From: an uncultured Collinsella sp.
GTDB lineage: Bacteria; Actinomycetota; Coriobacteriia; Coriobacteriales; Coriobacteriaceae
Assembly (NCBI GenBank): GCA_902495155.1
Contig: CABUWD010000043.1
Span: forward strand, 1-15,182
Length of the DNA: 15,182 bases
Reading direction: 5' to 3'
The notes beneath the pieces are model-generated. The model was given only the letters and a program-made list of their open reading frames with translations, was not told the DNA's origin and ran no database searches. This document shows positions 1 to 6,403 of the stretch, piece after piece (the stretch's first letter is position 1; each line of letters opens with the position of its first letter). A program made the translations under genes and the position numbers.

Positions 1-955
1 CAAAGAGCATGCCGTAGGCGGGACGCAGACAGGACTTGTCGGTGAGGATGCTCGCCAGGCGCGGCACATCGTGGTTGTCGACAAACGACAGCAGATGTTT
101 GCCGCGGTAGATGCACCAAGGGTCGCCGCCAAACTGACGGTGCAGCGAATGGGCGATCTCGAACATGTTGACCGAGTTAAAGCTGGAGTACAGGCCCTTG
201 TAGCACTCGTAGTTGGTGCAGGAGTCGAGCATCTCGTCGTTGACGATTTGGTTGTAGTCGCCGTGGAGCGTCTCGCCGATCAGCACAAAGTCGGGCTTGA
301 GCTCACGGGTAAAAGCGTGCAGGCGGCGCATGAAGTCGCGGTCGAGCATATAGGCAACGTCCAAGCGCAGGCCGTCGACGCCAAAGACCTCGGCCCAGCG
401 ACGCACGGACTCGAGCAGGTAATTGACCACGGCGGGGTTTTGCAGGTTGAGCTTCACAAGCTCAAAATGGCCCTCCCAGCCCTCATACCAAAAGCCGTCG
501 CCGTAGCACGAGTCACCGTCAAAGCTGATGTGGAACCAATCCTTGTACGGCGAATCCCACTTGCGCTCCTGCACATCGCGGAAGGCCCAAAAACCGCGGC
601 CGACGTGGTTGAAGACGGCATCGAGCACCACGCGGATGCCATGGGCATGCAGTGTGTCGCACACGGCGGCAAAGTCGACATCCCCACCCAGGCGGCGGTC
701 GATATGGCGCAGGCTGCGCGTATCGTAGCCGTGGCTATCGGACTCGAGCGGCGGGTTGATGAGCACAGTGCCAACGCCGAGTTCCTGCAGGTAGTCGGCC
801 CATTGGGCAATCTTCATGATGGGGGCATCGGGGTTTGGCGCGGCGTTGACAGCCTGGGCGAGCTCATCCTCGGCAACGGACGCGGCGTTTTCGCGCGGAG
901 CTCCACAGAAGCCCAGCGGATAGATCTGGTAGAACGTCGTCTCGTATGCCCACAT
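1..955 (-). CDS. GH13 alpha-amylase-family glycoside hydrolase (C-terminus beyond window)
   Basis: This frame stays open from an ATG at 955 to the left edge, giving 318 residues with no stop. It is a retaining alpha-glucan hydrolase of family GH13. All four conserved GH13 regions are visible: DAVFNH (112-117), GLRLDVAYM (195-203) with Arg197 and the nucleophile Asp199, the acid/base Glu228 in IGETLHG, and FVDNHD (291-296) with His295 and Asp296. The start MWAYETTFYQIYPL is the usual first strand of the catalytic barrel. There is no signal peptide, so the enzyme is probably cytoplasmic and acts on imported malto-oligosaccharides or glycogen. A GGGAGG ribosome-binding site lies about 6 nt before the ATG. 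The missing part should hold the last barrel strands and the C-terminal beta domain. Whether it is an alpha-amylase, alpha-glucosidase or cyclomaltodextrinase cannot be settled from this half. Confidence 0.92.
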   Translation of the reverse strand, partial: MWAYETTFYQIYPLGFCGAPRENAASVAEDELAQAVNAAPNPDAPIMKIAQWADYLQELGVGTVLINPPLESDSHGYDTRSLRHIDRRLGGDVDFAAVCDTLHAHGIRVVLDAVFNHVGRGFWAFRDVQERKWDSPYKDWFHISFDGDSCYGDGFWYEGWEGHFELVKLNLQNPAVVNYLLESVRRWAEVFGVDGLRLDVAYMLDRDFMRRLHAFTRELKPDFVLIGETLHGDYNQIVNDEMLDSCTNYECYKGLYSSFNSVNMFEIAHSLHRQFGGDPWCIYRGKHLLSFVDNHDVPRLASILTDKSCLRPAYGMLF

Positions 956-990
956 AGCAACCTCCCGGTAAGCGCAACACAACGACATCC

Positions 991-996
991 ATTGTA
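991..996 (-). promoter_or_regulatory. Candidate -10 box for the GH13 gene
   Basis: Read on the minus strand this is TACAAT, five of six matches to TATAAT. It would place a transcript start about 30 nt before the ATG at 955. I see no good -35 at the proper distance, so the promoter is tentative. It lies downstream of the sotB terminator-like hairpin, as expected for a separately transcribed gene. Confidence 0.3.
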
Positions 997-1026
997 TGCC
1001 CAGCGTGCACCCCCTTCCCCAAAATA

Positions 1027-1093
1027 AGTTGCGGTGAAATACGGACTGTTTGCCAGGTTTATTGGGCTAAACAATCCGTATTTCACCGCAACT
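1027..1093 (-). terminator. Long hairpin after sotB, copy 1 of a repeated stem-loop
   Basis: A perfect 19-bp inverted repeat, AGTTGCGGTGAAATACGGA and its complement, encloses a 29-nt loop. The loop itself has a smaller stem (TGTTT with AAACA, GCC with GGC). On the minus strand the structure starts 15 nt after the sotB stop codon and is followed by TATTTT, so it can act as an intrinsic terminator in that direction. No T-run follows on the plus side. The basal TTGCGGTGRAATA sequence recurs in the hairpin at 5166-5234, but the upper stem differs. Confidence 0.7.
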
Positions 1094-1108
1094 GATGAGG
1101 GGACGTGA

Positions 1109-2305
1109 TTAGGCGACGGGCTTGGCGCGGCGGATGGCCGGGAACATTACCGTGATAGCGAGGATGACGCCCACGACGGCGATCGCACCGCCCGCGTAGC
1201 CGATCCAGGCGATACCGGGGCCCGACACCACGGCGCCGCCGATCGCCGTACCGGTGCCGATCCCCAGGTTGAACAGGCCCGAGAAGATCGACATGGCGAC
1301 GGCCGACGAATCTGCCGGCGTGTGCTTGATGAGCTCGGCCTGAAACGCCACGTTAAAGGCCGTGGCGCAGCAACCCCACAGTGCGCAGACGGCAAGCACT
1401 GTCACGAGCGACGATGCGGCCGGCCCCATGAGCAGCAGGGCCACCGGCACGCCGGAGAGCGTGATAGCCAAGAACGGGAAGCGATGCCCATCGAACAGGC
1501 GGCCAAACAGCCAGCTTCCGAGCAAACCAGAGCAGCCAAACGCCGTCAGCGTCATGGTAATGGCGCCCGCATCGACGTGCGCGACCTGCGCCAGGAAGGG
1601 CTCGATATAGCTGTAGCTTGCGTAATAGCCGGTCGCCATGAAGACCGTGACTGCGTAGAGCGCGATGAGGAGCGGGTTCTTGAGCAGCTCGGGCAGCTGT
1701 TTGAACGTAAAACGCTCGCCCGCTGGCATGGCAGGAAACACCGTGGCCTGGTAGACGACCGCGACAGCAGACAGCGCTCCGACCACGGCAAACGTCATGC
1801 GCCAGCCCACGGCCAAGCCAATGGCGCGACCGAGAGGCAGGCCAAAGATCTGCGCGATGGACGAGCCCGTAGCGATCATGCTGATGGCGAGCGCCCCGTG
1901 ACGTGTGTCAACCAGGCGCGACGCCATAATCGAGGCGACTGACCAGAACACGGCATGTGCGCAAGCGACCACCAGGCGCGCGCAGACCAGGATGGGATAG
2001 GTGGGCGCCACGGCGGACAGGAACTGACCCAACGAAAACACGGCCAGCACGCCCAGCAGCATCCGCTTGAACTCAAAGCGCGAAGCGAACACCATAAGCG
2101 GCAGCGACAGCAGCATGACGCCCCAGGCGTAGACCGAGATCATGATGCCAGCTTGGGCCTCGGTGAGCGAAAACGATGCGGCGATGTCGGTCAGCAGGCC
2201 GATGGGCATAAACTCCGACGTGTTGAACACGAACGCACAGCAGGTGAGCCCGACGAGTGGGAGCCACTGCTTGAGCGTGATGCCGTCTTGCCTTGTCTGA
2301 GTCAT
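1109..2305 (-). CDS. sotB: MFS efflux transporter, SotB (sugar efflux) type
   Basis: A 398-residue major facilitator superfamily protein in the inner membrane, close to the 12-segment norm. It resembles the E. coli SotB/YdeA sugar exporter throughout. Shared features are FNTSEFMPIGLL at the first segment (E. coli has FNTTEFVPVGLL), GIMISVYAW, the AHAVFWS segment, IATGSS...GLPLGR with GWRMTF, YYASYSYIEPF near the middle, and AMSIFSGLFNLGIGTG near the end. Family members export arabinose, IPTG or drugs by proton antiport. The substrate here is unknown. I place the start at the ATG at 2305 (MTQTRQ), which has a GGGGA Shine-Dalgarno and a TATAAT promoter just upstream. The open frame continues to 2467, but that would overlap the end of feoAB and give a non-homologous N-terminus. 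It is probably transcribed from its own promoter, independently of feoAB. Confidence 0.88.
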   Translation of the reverse strand: MTQTRQDGITLKQWLPLVGLTCCAFVFNTSEFMPIGLLTDIAASFSLTEAQAGIMISVYAWGVMLLSLPLMVFASRFEFKRMLLGVLAVFSLGQFLSAVAPTYPILVCARLVVACAHAVFWSVASIMASRLVDTRHGALAISMIATGSSIAQIFGLPLGRAIGLAVGWRMTFAVVGALSAVAVVYQATVFPAMPAGERFTFKQLPELLKNPLLIALYAVTVFMATGYYASYSYIEPFLAQVAHVDAGAITMTLTAFGCSGLLGSWLFGRLFDGHRFPFLAITLSGVPVALLLMGPAASSLVTVLAVCALWGCCATAFNVAFQAELIKHTPADSSAVAMSIFSGLFNLGIGTGTAIGGAVVSGPGIAWIGYAGGAIAVVGVILAITVMFPAIRRAKPVA

Positions 2306-2338
2306 ATATAACGTCCCCAATCGTTTTGAGCGGAGGCG

Positions 2339-2368
2339 ATTATATAGCAACAGCCCCGCATCCGTCAG
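2339..2368 (-). promoter_or_regulatory. Probable sotB promoter
   Basis: On the minus strand CTGACG (2368-2363) and a perfect TATAAT (2344-2339) are separated by 18 bp, which is good sigma-70-type geometry. It implies a leader of roughly 27 nt before the ATG at 2305. The -35 element lies in the loop of the hairpin at 2353-2383. Confidence 0.6.
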
Positions 2369-2383
2369 CAACAGATGCAGGGC
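2353..2383 (-). terminator. Weak hairpin after feoAB overlapping the sotB promoter
   Basis: GCCCTGCATC pairs with GATGCGGGGC (ten pairs, one G-U) around an 11-nt loop, 43 nt past the feoAB stop. The tail is TGTTGCTA, a poor U-tract, so termination would be inefficient. The stem occupies part of the sotB promoter and holds its -35 in the loop. It could reduce read-through from feoAB or act as an operator. Confidence 0.4.
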
Positions 2384-2426
2384 CGAAAACAATTCGATAC
2401 ACAAAGGTTGCGCCGTCAATAAATAA

Positions 2427-4787
2427 CTAAGCCAGCCCCAGCAATATGCCCGCCGAATGCACGACAAACGCCACGATCCAGGCGACCGTCACTTGAAACG
2501 CGAATACGGCCACGGCATAGCGCGCGCCCAACTCGCTCTTGACAGCGCCGATAGCGGCCACGCAAGGCGGGTACAGCAGCGTAAAGACCAAGAACACGTA
2601 GGCGGTAAACGGCGAAAACATGGTTGACAGCGCCGCGGGCGACGTTGCGCCCAAAAGCACCGTGAGGGTCGAGATGACGCTCTCCTTGGCGATGAGCCCC
2701 GTGACGAGCGCCGTCGAGGCGCGCCAGTCGCCAAAACCGAGCGGGGCCAGCACCGGCGCGATAATGCTACCCAGACCGGCAAGTAGACTCTGCGACTGAT
2801 CGGCGACCACGTTAAAGCGAATATCGAACGTCTGCAGGAACCAGATGACCACGGTAGCGGCAAAGATAATGGTAAAGGCCTTGGTAATAAAGTCCTTGGC
2901 CTTATCCCATGCCAGCATCACCGTCGTCTTGACGCTCGGCAGGCGGTAATTGGGCAGCTCCATGATAAACGGCACTGGGTCGCCCTTAAATGCCGTGCGG
3001 TTGAGCACCAGGGCGGCAATGCAGCCGACCACGATACCGATCAGATAGAGCGAGACCATGGCGGGAACTGTCGCCTGCGGGAAGAATGCTCCGCACAGCA
3101 AGCCGTAGACCGGCAACTTGGCCGAGCAGCTCATAAACGGCGTGAGCATGACCGTCATCTTGCGGTCGTGCTCGGATGGGAGCGTACGGGTCGACATGAT
3201 AGCCGGCACGGTGCAGCCAAAACCGACGAGCATGGGCACAAAGCTGCGGCCCGACAAGCCAAAGCGACGCAGCACCTTATCCATGACAAAGGCCACGCGC
3301 GCCATGTATCCGGAGTCTTCCAGAATGGAGAGGAACAAGAAGAGCACGACGATAATCGGTAGGAAGGTCAGCACGCTGCCCACGCCCGTAAGCACGCCGT
3401 CGACAGCCAGCGAGCGCACCACGTCGTTGGTTCCGAACGCCTTGAGGCCCGCATCGGCCGAGGCGATGATGGCAGCGATACCGTCCTCCATAAATCCCTG
3501 CAACGCCGCGCCGATCACGCCAAACGTCAGCCAAAAGACGAGGCCCATGATCACCAGGAACGCCGGAATGGCCGTGTAGCGACCCGTCAGGATGCGGTCG
3601 ATCTTGACGGAGCGCACGTGCTCGCGGCTCTCGTGCGGCTTGACGACGCAGCGCCCACACACGTCGCCGATAAAGCTAAAGCGCATATCGGCCAGCGCGG
3701 ACAGGCAATCGGTGCCGGCCTCGCCCTCCATCTGGGTAATGATGTGCTCGATAGCGTCGAGCTCGTTGCGATCCAGGTGAAGCGCCTCGGTCACCAGCTC
3801 GTCGCCCTCAACCAGCTTGGTCGCCGCAAAACGCACGGGAATGTGCGCCGTCGCGGCATGGTCCTCGATAAGGTTGGCGATGCCGTGGATGCAGCGATGC
3901 AGCGCACCGCCGTCTGGACCATCGGGTGCGCAAAAGTCCAGGCGACCGGGGCGCTCGCGGAACCGCGCCACGTGCAAGGCATGATCAACCAGCTCGCCGA
4001 TACCCTCGTTGCGGGCAGCGCTAATGGGGACAACGGGCACGCCCAACAGGCTCTCGAGCAGGTTGACGTCCACGGCGCCGCCGTTGGCCGTCACCTCGTC
4101 CATCATGTTGAGCGCGATGACCATAGGGCGGTCGAGCTCCATAAGCTGCAGCGTCAGGTACAGGTTACGCTCAATGTTGGTGGCGTCAATGATGTCGATG
4201 ATGGCGTCCGGGCGCTCGTCGAGGATGAACTGACGGCTCACGACTTCTTCGCCTGTGTACGGCGACAGGGAGTAAATGCCGGGCAGGTCGGTAACGCTTG
4301 CCTCAGGATGGTTACGGATGGTACCGTCCTTGCGGTCGACCGTCACGCCGGGAAAGTTGCCGACATGCTGGTTGGAGCCCGTAAGCTGGTTGAACAGCGT
4401 GGTCTTGCCGCAGTTTTGGTTACCGGCAAGGGCAAAATGCAGCGGTGCGCCCTCGGGCACGGCCGTTTTTGCCGCACGGGGCGAATACGTCCCCTCGCCG
4501 AGTGCCGGATGCTCCGTCGTGCCGATTGCGGCGTTTGCGCGCGGGCCGGTATCGGTGTCGTGCACATCCACGAGCTCAATGCGTGCGGCATCGTCCTTGC
4601 GCAGCGTCAACTCGTAGCCACGCAGGCGAATCTCGAGCGGGTCGCCCATGGGGGCGTACTTCATCATGGTGACTTCGGTGCCTGGCGTTAGACCCATGTC
4701 CAAAATATGCTGTCGGAGTGCCTGATCGTCCGATGCCACCGATGCGACAACGGCGTCCTTTCCAATCTCGAGTGTATCGAGCTTCAC
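2427..4787 (-). CDS. feoB: FeoA-FeoB fusion, ferrous iron transporter
   Basis: A 786-residue inner-membrane Fe(II) importer with FeoA fused to the front of FeoB. Residues 1-76 are a FeoA SH3-like domain (LDTLEIGKDAVV, ILDMGLTPGTEV). A polar linker follows to about 115. The G domain then has G1 GNQNCGKTT (122-130), NFPGVTV (144-150), G3 DLPG (167-170), G4 NMMD (227-230) and G5 SAAR (256-259). The membrane part starts near 405 and carries the two inverted Gate motifs, GFGCTVPAIMSTRT (522-535) and SCSAKLPVYGLL (553-564). All expected motifs are intact. I chose the GTG at 4787, preceded by GGGAGG at 9 nt, because FeoA homology begins there. The open frame upstream to 4907 runs through the operator and promoter. 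There is no FeoC gene. Repression by a DtxR/IdeR-type iron sensor is inferred from the upstream palindromes. Confidence 0.95.
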   Translation of the reverse strand: MKLDTLEIGKDAVVASVASDDQALRQHILDMGLTPGTEVTMMKYAPMGDPLEIRLRGYELTLRKDDAARIELVDVHDTDTGPRANAAIGTTEHPALGEGTYSPRAAKTAVPEGAPLHFALAGNQNCGKTTLFNQLTGSNQHVGNFPGVTVDRKDGTIRNHPEASVTDLPGIYSLSPYTGEEVVSRQFILDERPDAIIDIIDATNIERNLYLTLQLMELDRPMVIALNMMDEVTANGGAVDVNLLESLLGVPVVPISAARNEGIGELVDHALHVARFRERPGRLDFCAPDGPDGGALHRCIHGIANLIEDHAATAHIPVRFAATKLVEGDELVTEALHLDRNELDAIEHIITQMEGEAGTDCLSALADMRFSFIGDVCGRCVVKPHESREHVRSVKIDRILTGRYTAIPAFLVIMGLVFWLTFGVIGAALQGFMEDGIAAIIASADAGLKAFGTNDVVRSLAVDGVLTGVGSVLTFLPIIVVLFLFLSILEDSGYMARVAFVMDKVLRRFGLSGRSFVPMLVGFGCTVPAIMSTRTLPSEHDRKMTVMLTPFMSCSAKLPVYGLLCGAFFPQATVPAMVSLYLIGIVVGCIAALVLNRTAFKGDPVPFIMELPNYRLPSVKTTVMLAWDKAKDFITKAFTIIFAATVVIWFLQTFDIRFNVVADQSQSLLAGLGSIIAPVLAPLGFGDWRASTALVTGLIAKESVISTLTVLLGATSPAALSTMFSPFTAYVFLVFTLLYPPCVAAIGAVKSELGARYAVAVFAFQVTVAWIVAFVVHSAGILLGLA

Positions 4788-4830
4788 GTCCGTGTTCCTC
4801 CCCCGGCGCCCGCAGGGCGTTGTATTTATG

Positions 4831-4863
4831 TTCACCATGGCTAACCGTTTGCCATGGCTAACC
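4831..4863. promoter_or_regulatory. Tandem palindromic operator before feo (DtxR/IdeR-like)
   Basis: The 12-mer CCATGGCTAACC occurs twice (4835-4846 and 4852-4863), exactly 17 bp apart. Each copy sits in an imperfect 14-bp palindrome centred on CCATGG: TTTGCCATGGCTAA (12 of 14 symmetric) and TTCACCATGGCTAA (10 of 14). On the coding strand this reads GGTTAGCC, the half-site style of DtxR/IdeR metal-sensor boxes. The pair starts a few bases after the likely transcript start and precedes an iron transporter. Iron-dependent repression is therefore the natural inference. Confidence 0.6.
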
Positions 4864-4877
4864 AATTTTAAGCTTAC

Positions 4878-4907
4878 ATGATAGCGTGAACACACAATGA
4901 CGTTCAA
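4878..4907 (-). promoter_or_regulatory. Probable feoAB promoter
   Basis: On the minus strand TTGAAC (4907-4902) and TATCAT (4883-4878) are 18 bp apart, with four and five of six consensus matches. The predicted start near 4871 leaves a leader of about 83 nt that contains both palindromic operators. A second possible -10, TAAAAT (4870-4865), lacks a good -35. Confidence 0.5.
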
Positions 4908-4954
4908 TCAGCAGATTGGCGCAATGGGGACAGGCAGGAGAGTTCAGGGCCATA

Positions 4955-5147
4955 GTTTCCCGATGAGGCCTCTCGGGGAAACTACATCCCAGAATTCTGG
5001 CTCGAAACGGGATATGGTTTCCCAAACAGGCCTCTTACGGAAAATGCATCCCGGAATCCCCACTCGAAACGGGACGCACTTTCCCAGTCGAGGCCCTATG
5101 GGAAACTGCGTCCCACCTTGAAAGGCAAAACTGGGACGCAGTTTCCG
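4955..5147. repeat. 62-nt tandem array of palindromic units
   Basis: Three diverged units start at 4955, 5017 and 5079, and a remnant of a fourth starts at 5141. The spacing is exactly 62 nt each time. Every unit holds two stem-loops. The first pairs TTTCCC with GGGAAA (one arm weakened in unit 2) and keeps AGGCCY in its loop. The second pairs TRCATCCC or TGCGTCCC with GGGAYRYA or GGGACGCA. Units 1 and 2 share CTCGAAACGGGA before the end of the unit. The loop of the second hairpin differs in each unit yet stays self-complementary: CCAGAATTCTGG, GGAATCC, CCTTGAAAGG. No convincing coding frame runs through it. It lies between the esterase terminator and the feo promoter, so neither gene obviously transcribes it. 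REP/BIME-like repeats or a structured RNA are possible. Confidence 0.8.
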
Positions 5148-5165
5148 GGCGGGTCATCAAAAACG

Positions 5166-5234
5166 AAGTTGCGGTGGAATAGTTCCTGGATGGACTGGTT
5201 GATGCCCCAGATAGGAACTATTTCACCGCAAGTT
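5166..5234 (-). terminator. Long hairpin after the esterase gene, copy 2 of a repeated stem-loop
   Basis: Arms of 21 nt (AAGTTGCGGTGGAATAGTTCC and its near-complement) pair with one G-C mismatch and one G-U type pair around a 27-nt loop that pairs further (TGG with CCA). On the minus strand it begins 26 nt after the esterase stop and is followed by CGTTTTT, so it should terminate that gene. The base TTGCGGTGRAATA is shared with the hairpin at 1027-1093. The upper stem (GTTCC with GGAAC) is not. Confidence 0.7.
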
Positions 5235-5260
5235 ATTGAAGGGCTGGGATGCCCGTCCTC

Positions 5261-6160
5261 TTACAGATGGCGCTCGAGGAAGCGGAAGGCTAGGCGAATC
5301 CAAGGGCGGACCGCCACCTGCTTGTCCTCGTTGTCGACCGCGGTGTTGGCGTTGCCGAGCGAAAGGCCGTGACCACCCTGGTCGAAGACGTGCATCTCGC
5401 AAGCGACACCCTCCTCGGCCATGCGCTGCGCAAACGGGTAGACCTGCGCGATCGGTGCCGTCTTGTCATCGGACACGCCCCACACAAAGGTCGGTGGCAT
5501 CTGGCGCGAAACATGCGTGGTGGGGCAGATGTCGGCCAGATGCTCGTCAGTTGCCTCGCCGCCCGTCACCATCGACAGGTAGTCGTTGAGCAAATCGCGT
5601 CCCGTCTTGCCGCCCGTCTTGGGCACGCGCAAGTCAATGCGCGGATCGCGCGTCTGCATGTCGCGCACATAGGCAAAGTCGAGCAATGGATAGCCCAGCA
5701 CCACGGCATCGGGACGAATGTCGTCCGGACGCGCCCCGGCAAGTGCCGCAAAGGGGCCGGTCTTCCACTGTGTTGCCAGCGAGGCGCAAATCATGCCGCC
5801 AGCAGAAAAGCCCACGACGCACACGCGCTTAGGATCGACATGCCACTCGTCGGCGTTGGCGCGCACCGTGGCGACCATCTTGGCAAGATCTGCCTGGGGG
5901 TGCGGAAAGCTCACGTCACCCGTAGAACTCGTGACATAGTTGAGCACAAAGGCCTGGTAACCGTGATCCAAAAACGCAAACGCCACAGGATCCTGCTCAT
6001 GCGGAGCGATATGCGTAAACGCACCTCCGCCACAGATAATCACCGCGGGGCGGCGGCCATTCGGTTTATCGGGCAACGGCTCGGCACCCAAATACGTAAA
6101 CGTCGCCGGATAATCCTCGGTCGGCTCCTCGCCCCACAGCGCATGGTTCTCGACAATCAT
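5261..6160 (-). CDS. Alpha/beta-hydrolase esterase (acetyl esterase / BD-FAE-like)
   Basis: A 299-residue serine hydrolase of the alpha/beta fold. ICGGGAFTHIAPHE (42-55) is the oxyanion-hole motif of the HGGG type, with Cys in place of the usual His. The nucleophile elbow is GFSAGG with Ser119. SDD (230-232) supplies the acid and GGHG the His264. LNYV (73-76) and GYPLLDF are also typical of bacterial acetyl-xylan-esterase-like proteins. There is no signal peptide, so it is probably cytoplasmic and deacylates imported sugars or small esters. I chose the ATG at 6160, which has GAAGGGAG about 5 nt upstream and a well-placed promoter. The open frame to 6367 includes the promoter and lacks homology. 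The substrate is not identifiable from sequence. Confidence 0.88.
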   Translation of the reverse strand: MIVENHALWGEEPTEDYPATFTYLGAEPLPDKPNGRRPAVIICGGGAFTHIAPHEQDPVAFAFLDHGYQAFVLNYVTSSTGDVSFPHPQADLAKMVATVRANADEWHVDPKRVCVVGFSAGGMICASLATQWKTGPFAALAGARPDDIRPDAVVLGYPLLDFAYVRDMQTRDPRIDLRVPKTGGKTGRDLLNDYLSMVTGGEATDEHLADICPTTHVSRQMPPTFVWGVSDDKTAPIAQVYPFAQRMAEEGVACEMHVFDQGGHGLSLGNANTAVDNEDKQVAVRPWIRLAFRFLERHL

Positions 6161-6179
6161 ATGTGCTCCCTTCGCGCAA

Positions 6180-6223
6180 ATTATGCGCCCTTGTTTTTCG
6201 CCTTCAAGCGTACCCCACTTGAA
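6180..6223 (-). promoter_or_regulatory. Probable esterase promoter with overlapping inverted repeat
   Basis: On the minus strand TTGAAG (6207-6202) and CATAAT (6185-6180) are 16 bp apart, giving a short leader of about 13 nt before the ATG at 6160. The inverted repeat TTCAAG (6203-6208) / CTTGAA (6218-6223), with a 9-bp spacer, covers the -35 and could be a repressor site. Confidence 0.5.
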
Positions 6224-6286
6224 CCCGTGGCGCAGAAACACTCCGGCAATAAGTTTCCCTTCAACTGATATATCACATAATCCCAG

Positions 6287-6315
6287 TTCAGAGGTATCGT
6301 TGAGCAGCGTAGAAT
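6287..6315 (+). promoter_or_regulatory. Probable PTS EIIA promoter
   Basis: TTCAGA (6287-6292) and TAGAAT (6310-6315) are 17 bp apart, with four and five of six consensus matches. The transcript would start near 6322, with a leader of about 82 nt containing the palindrome at 6347-6356. The region 6161-6403 is shared with the divergent esterase gene. Confidence 0.45.
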
Positions 6316-6346
6316 AGGGGCGTTGACCAAGCCGCGAAACACATGT

Positions 6347-6356
6347 GAAACGTTTC
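6347..6356. promoter_or_regulatory. LacI/GalR-type palindromic operator
   Basis: GAAACGTTTC is a perfect 10-bp palindrome with a central CG, the style of LacI-family operators. It lies in the leader of the PTS gene, downstream of the predicted start point, so a bound repressor could block elongation. It does not fit the full CcpA cre consensus. Confidence 0.5.
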
Positions 6357-6403
6357 CGGCAAACCAAACGCGCGATATGCGCCTATTTAAGTTGGAGGCA
6401 ACT

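Noticed and set aside
71..1027. 318-codon open frame on the plus strand at the left edge
   Set aside because: The opposite strand encodes GH13 with all four catalytic regions, so this frame is antisense noise.
2306..2467. Longer N-terminus for SotB starting at 2467
   Set aside because: It would overlap the end of feoAB and the sotB promoter, and the added residues do not resemble the family.
3618..4691. 357-codon open frame on the plus strand opposite feoAB
   Set aside because: It lies fully inside the well-supported FeoAB gene on the other strand, has no recognisable domain, and is typical of high-GC antisense frames.
4788..4907. Longer N-terminus for FeoAB starting at 4907
   Set aside because: It would translate the promoter and the operator pair. 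FeoA homology and the Shine-Dalgarno point to the GTG at 4787.
4897..5121. 74-codon open frame across the 62-nt repeats
   Set aside because: It has no ribosome-binding site, starts in the feo promoter region, and its protein is just the translated repeat.
4955..5147. CRISPR array
   Set aside because: The 62-nt units abut directly with no unique spacers, are diverged and internally palindromic throughout, and no cas genes are present.
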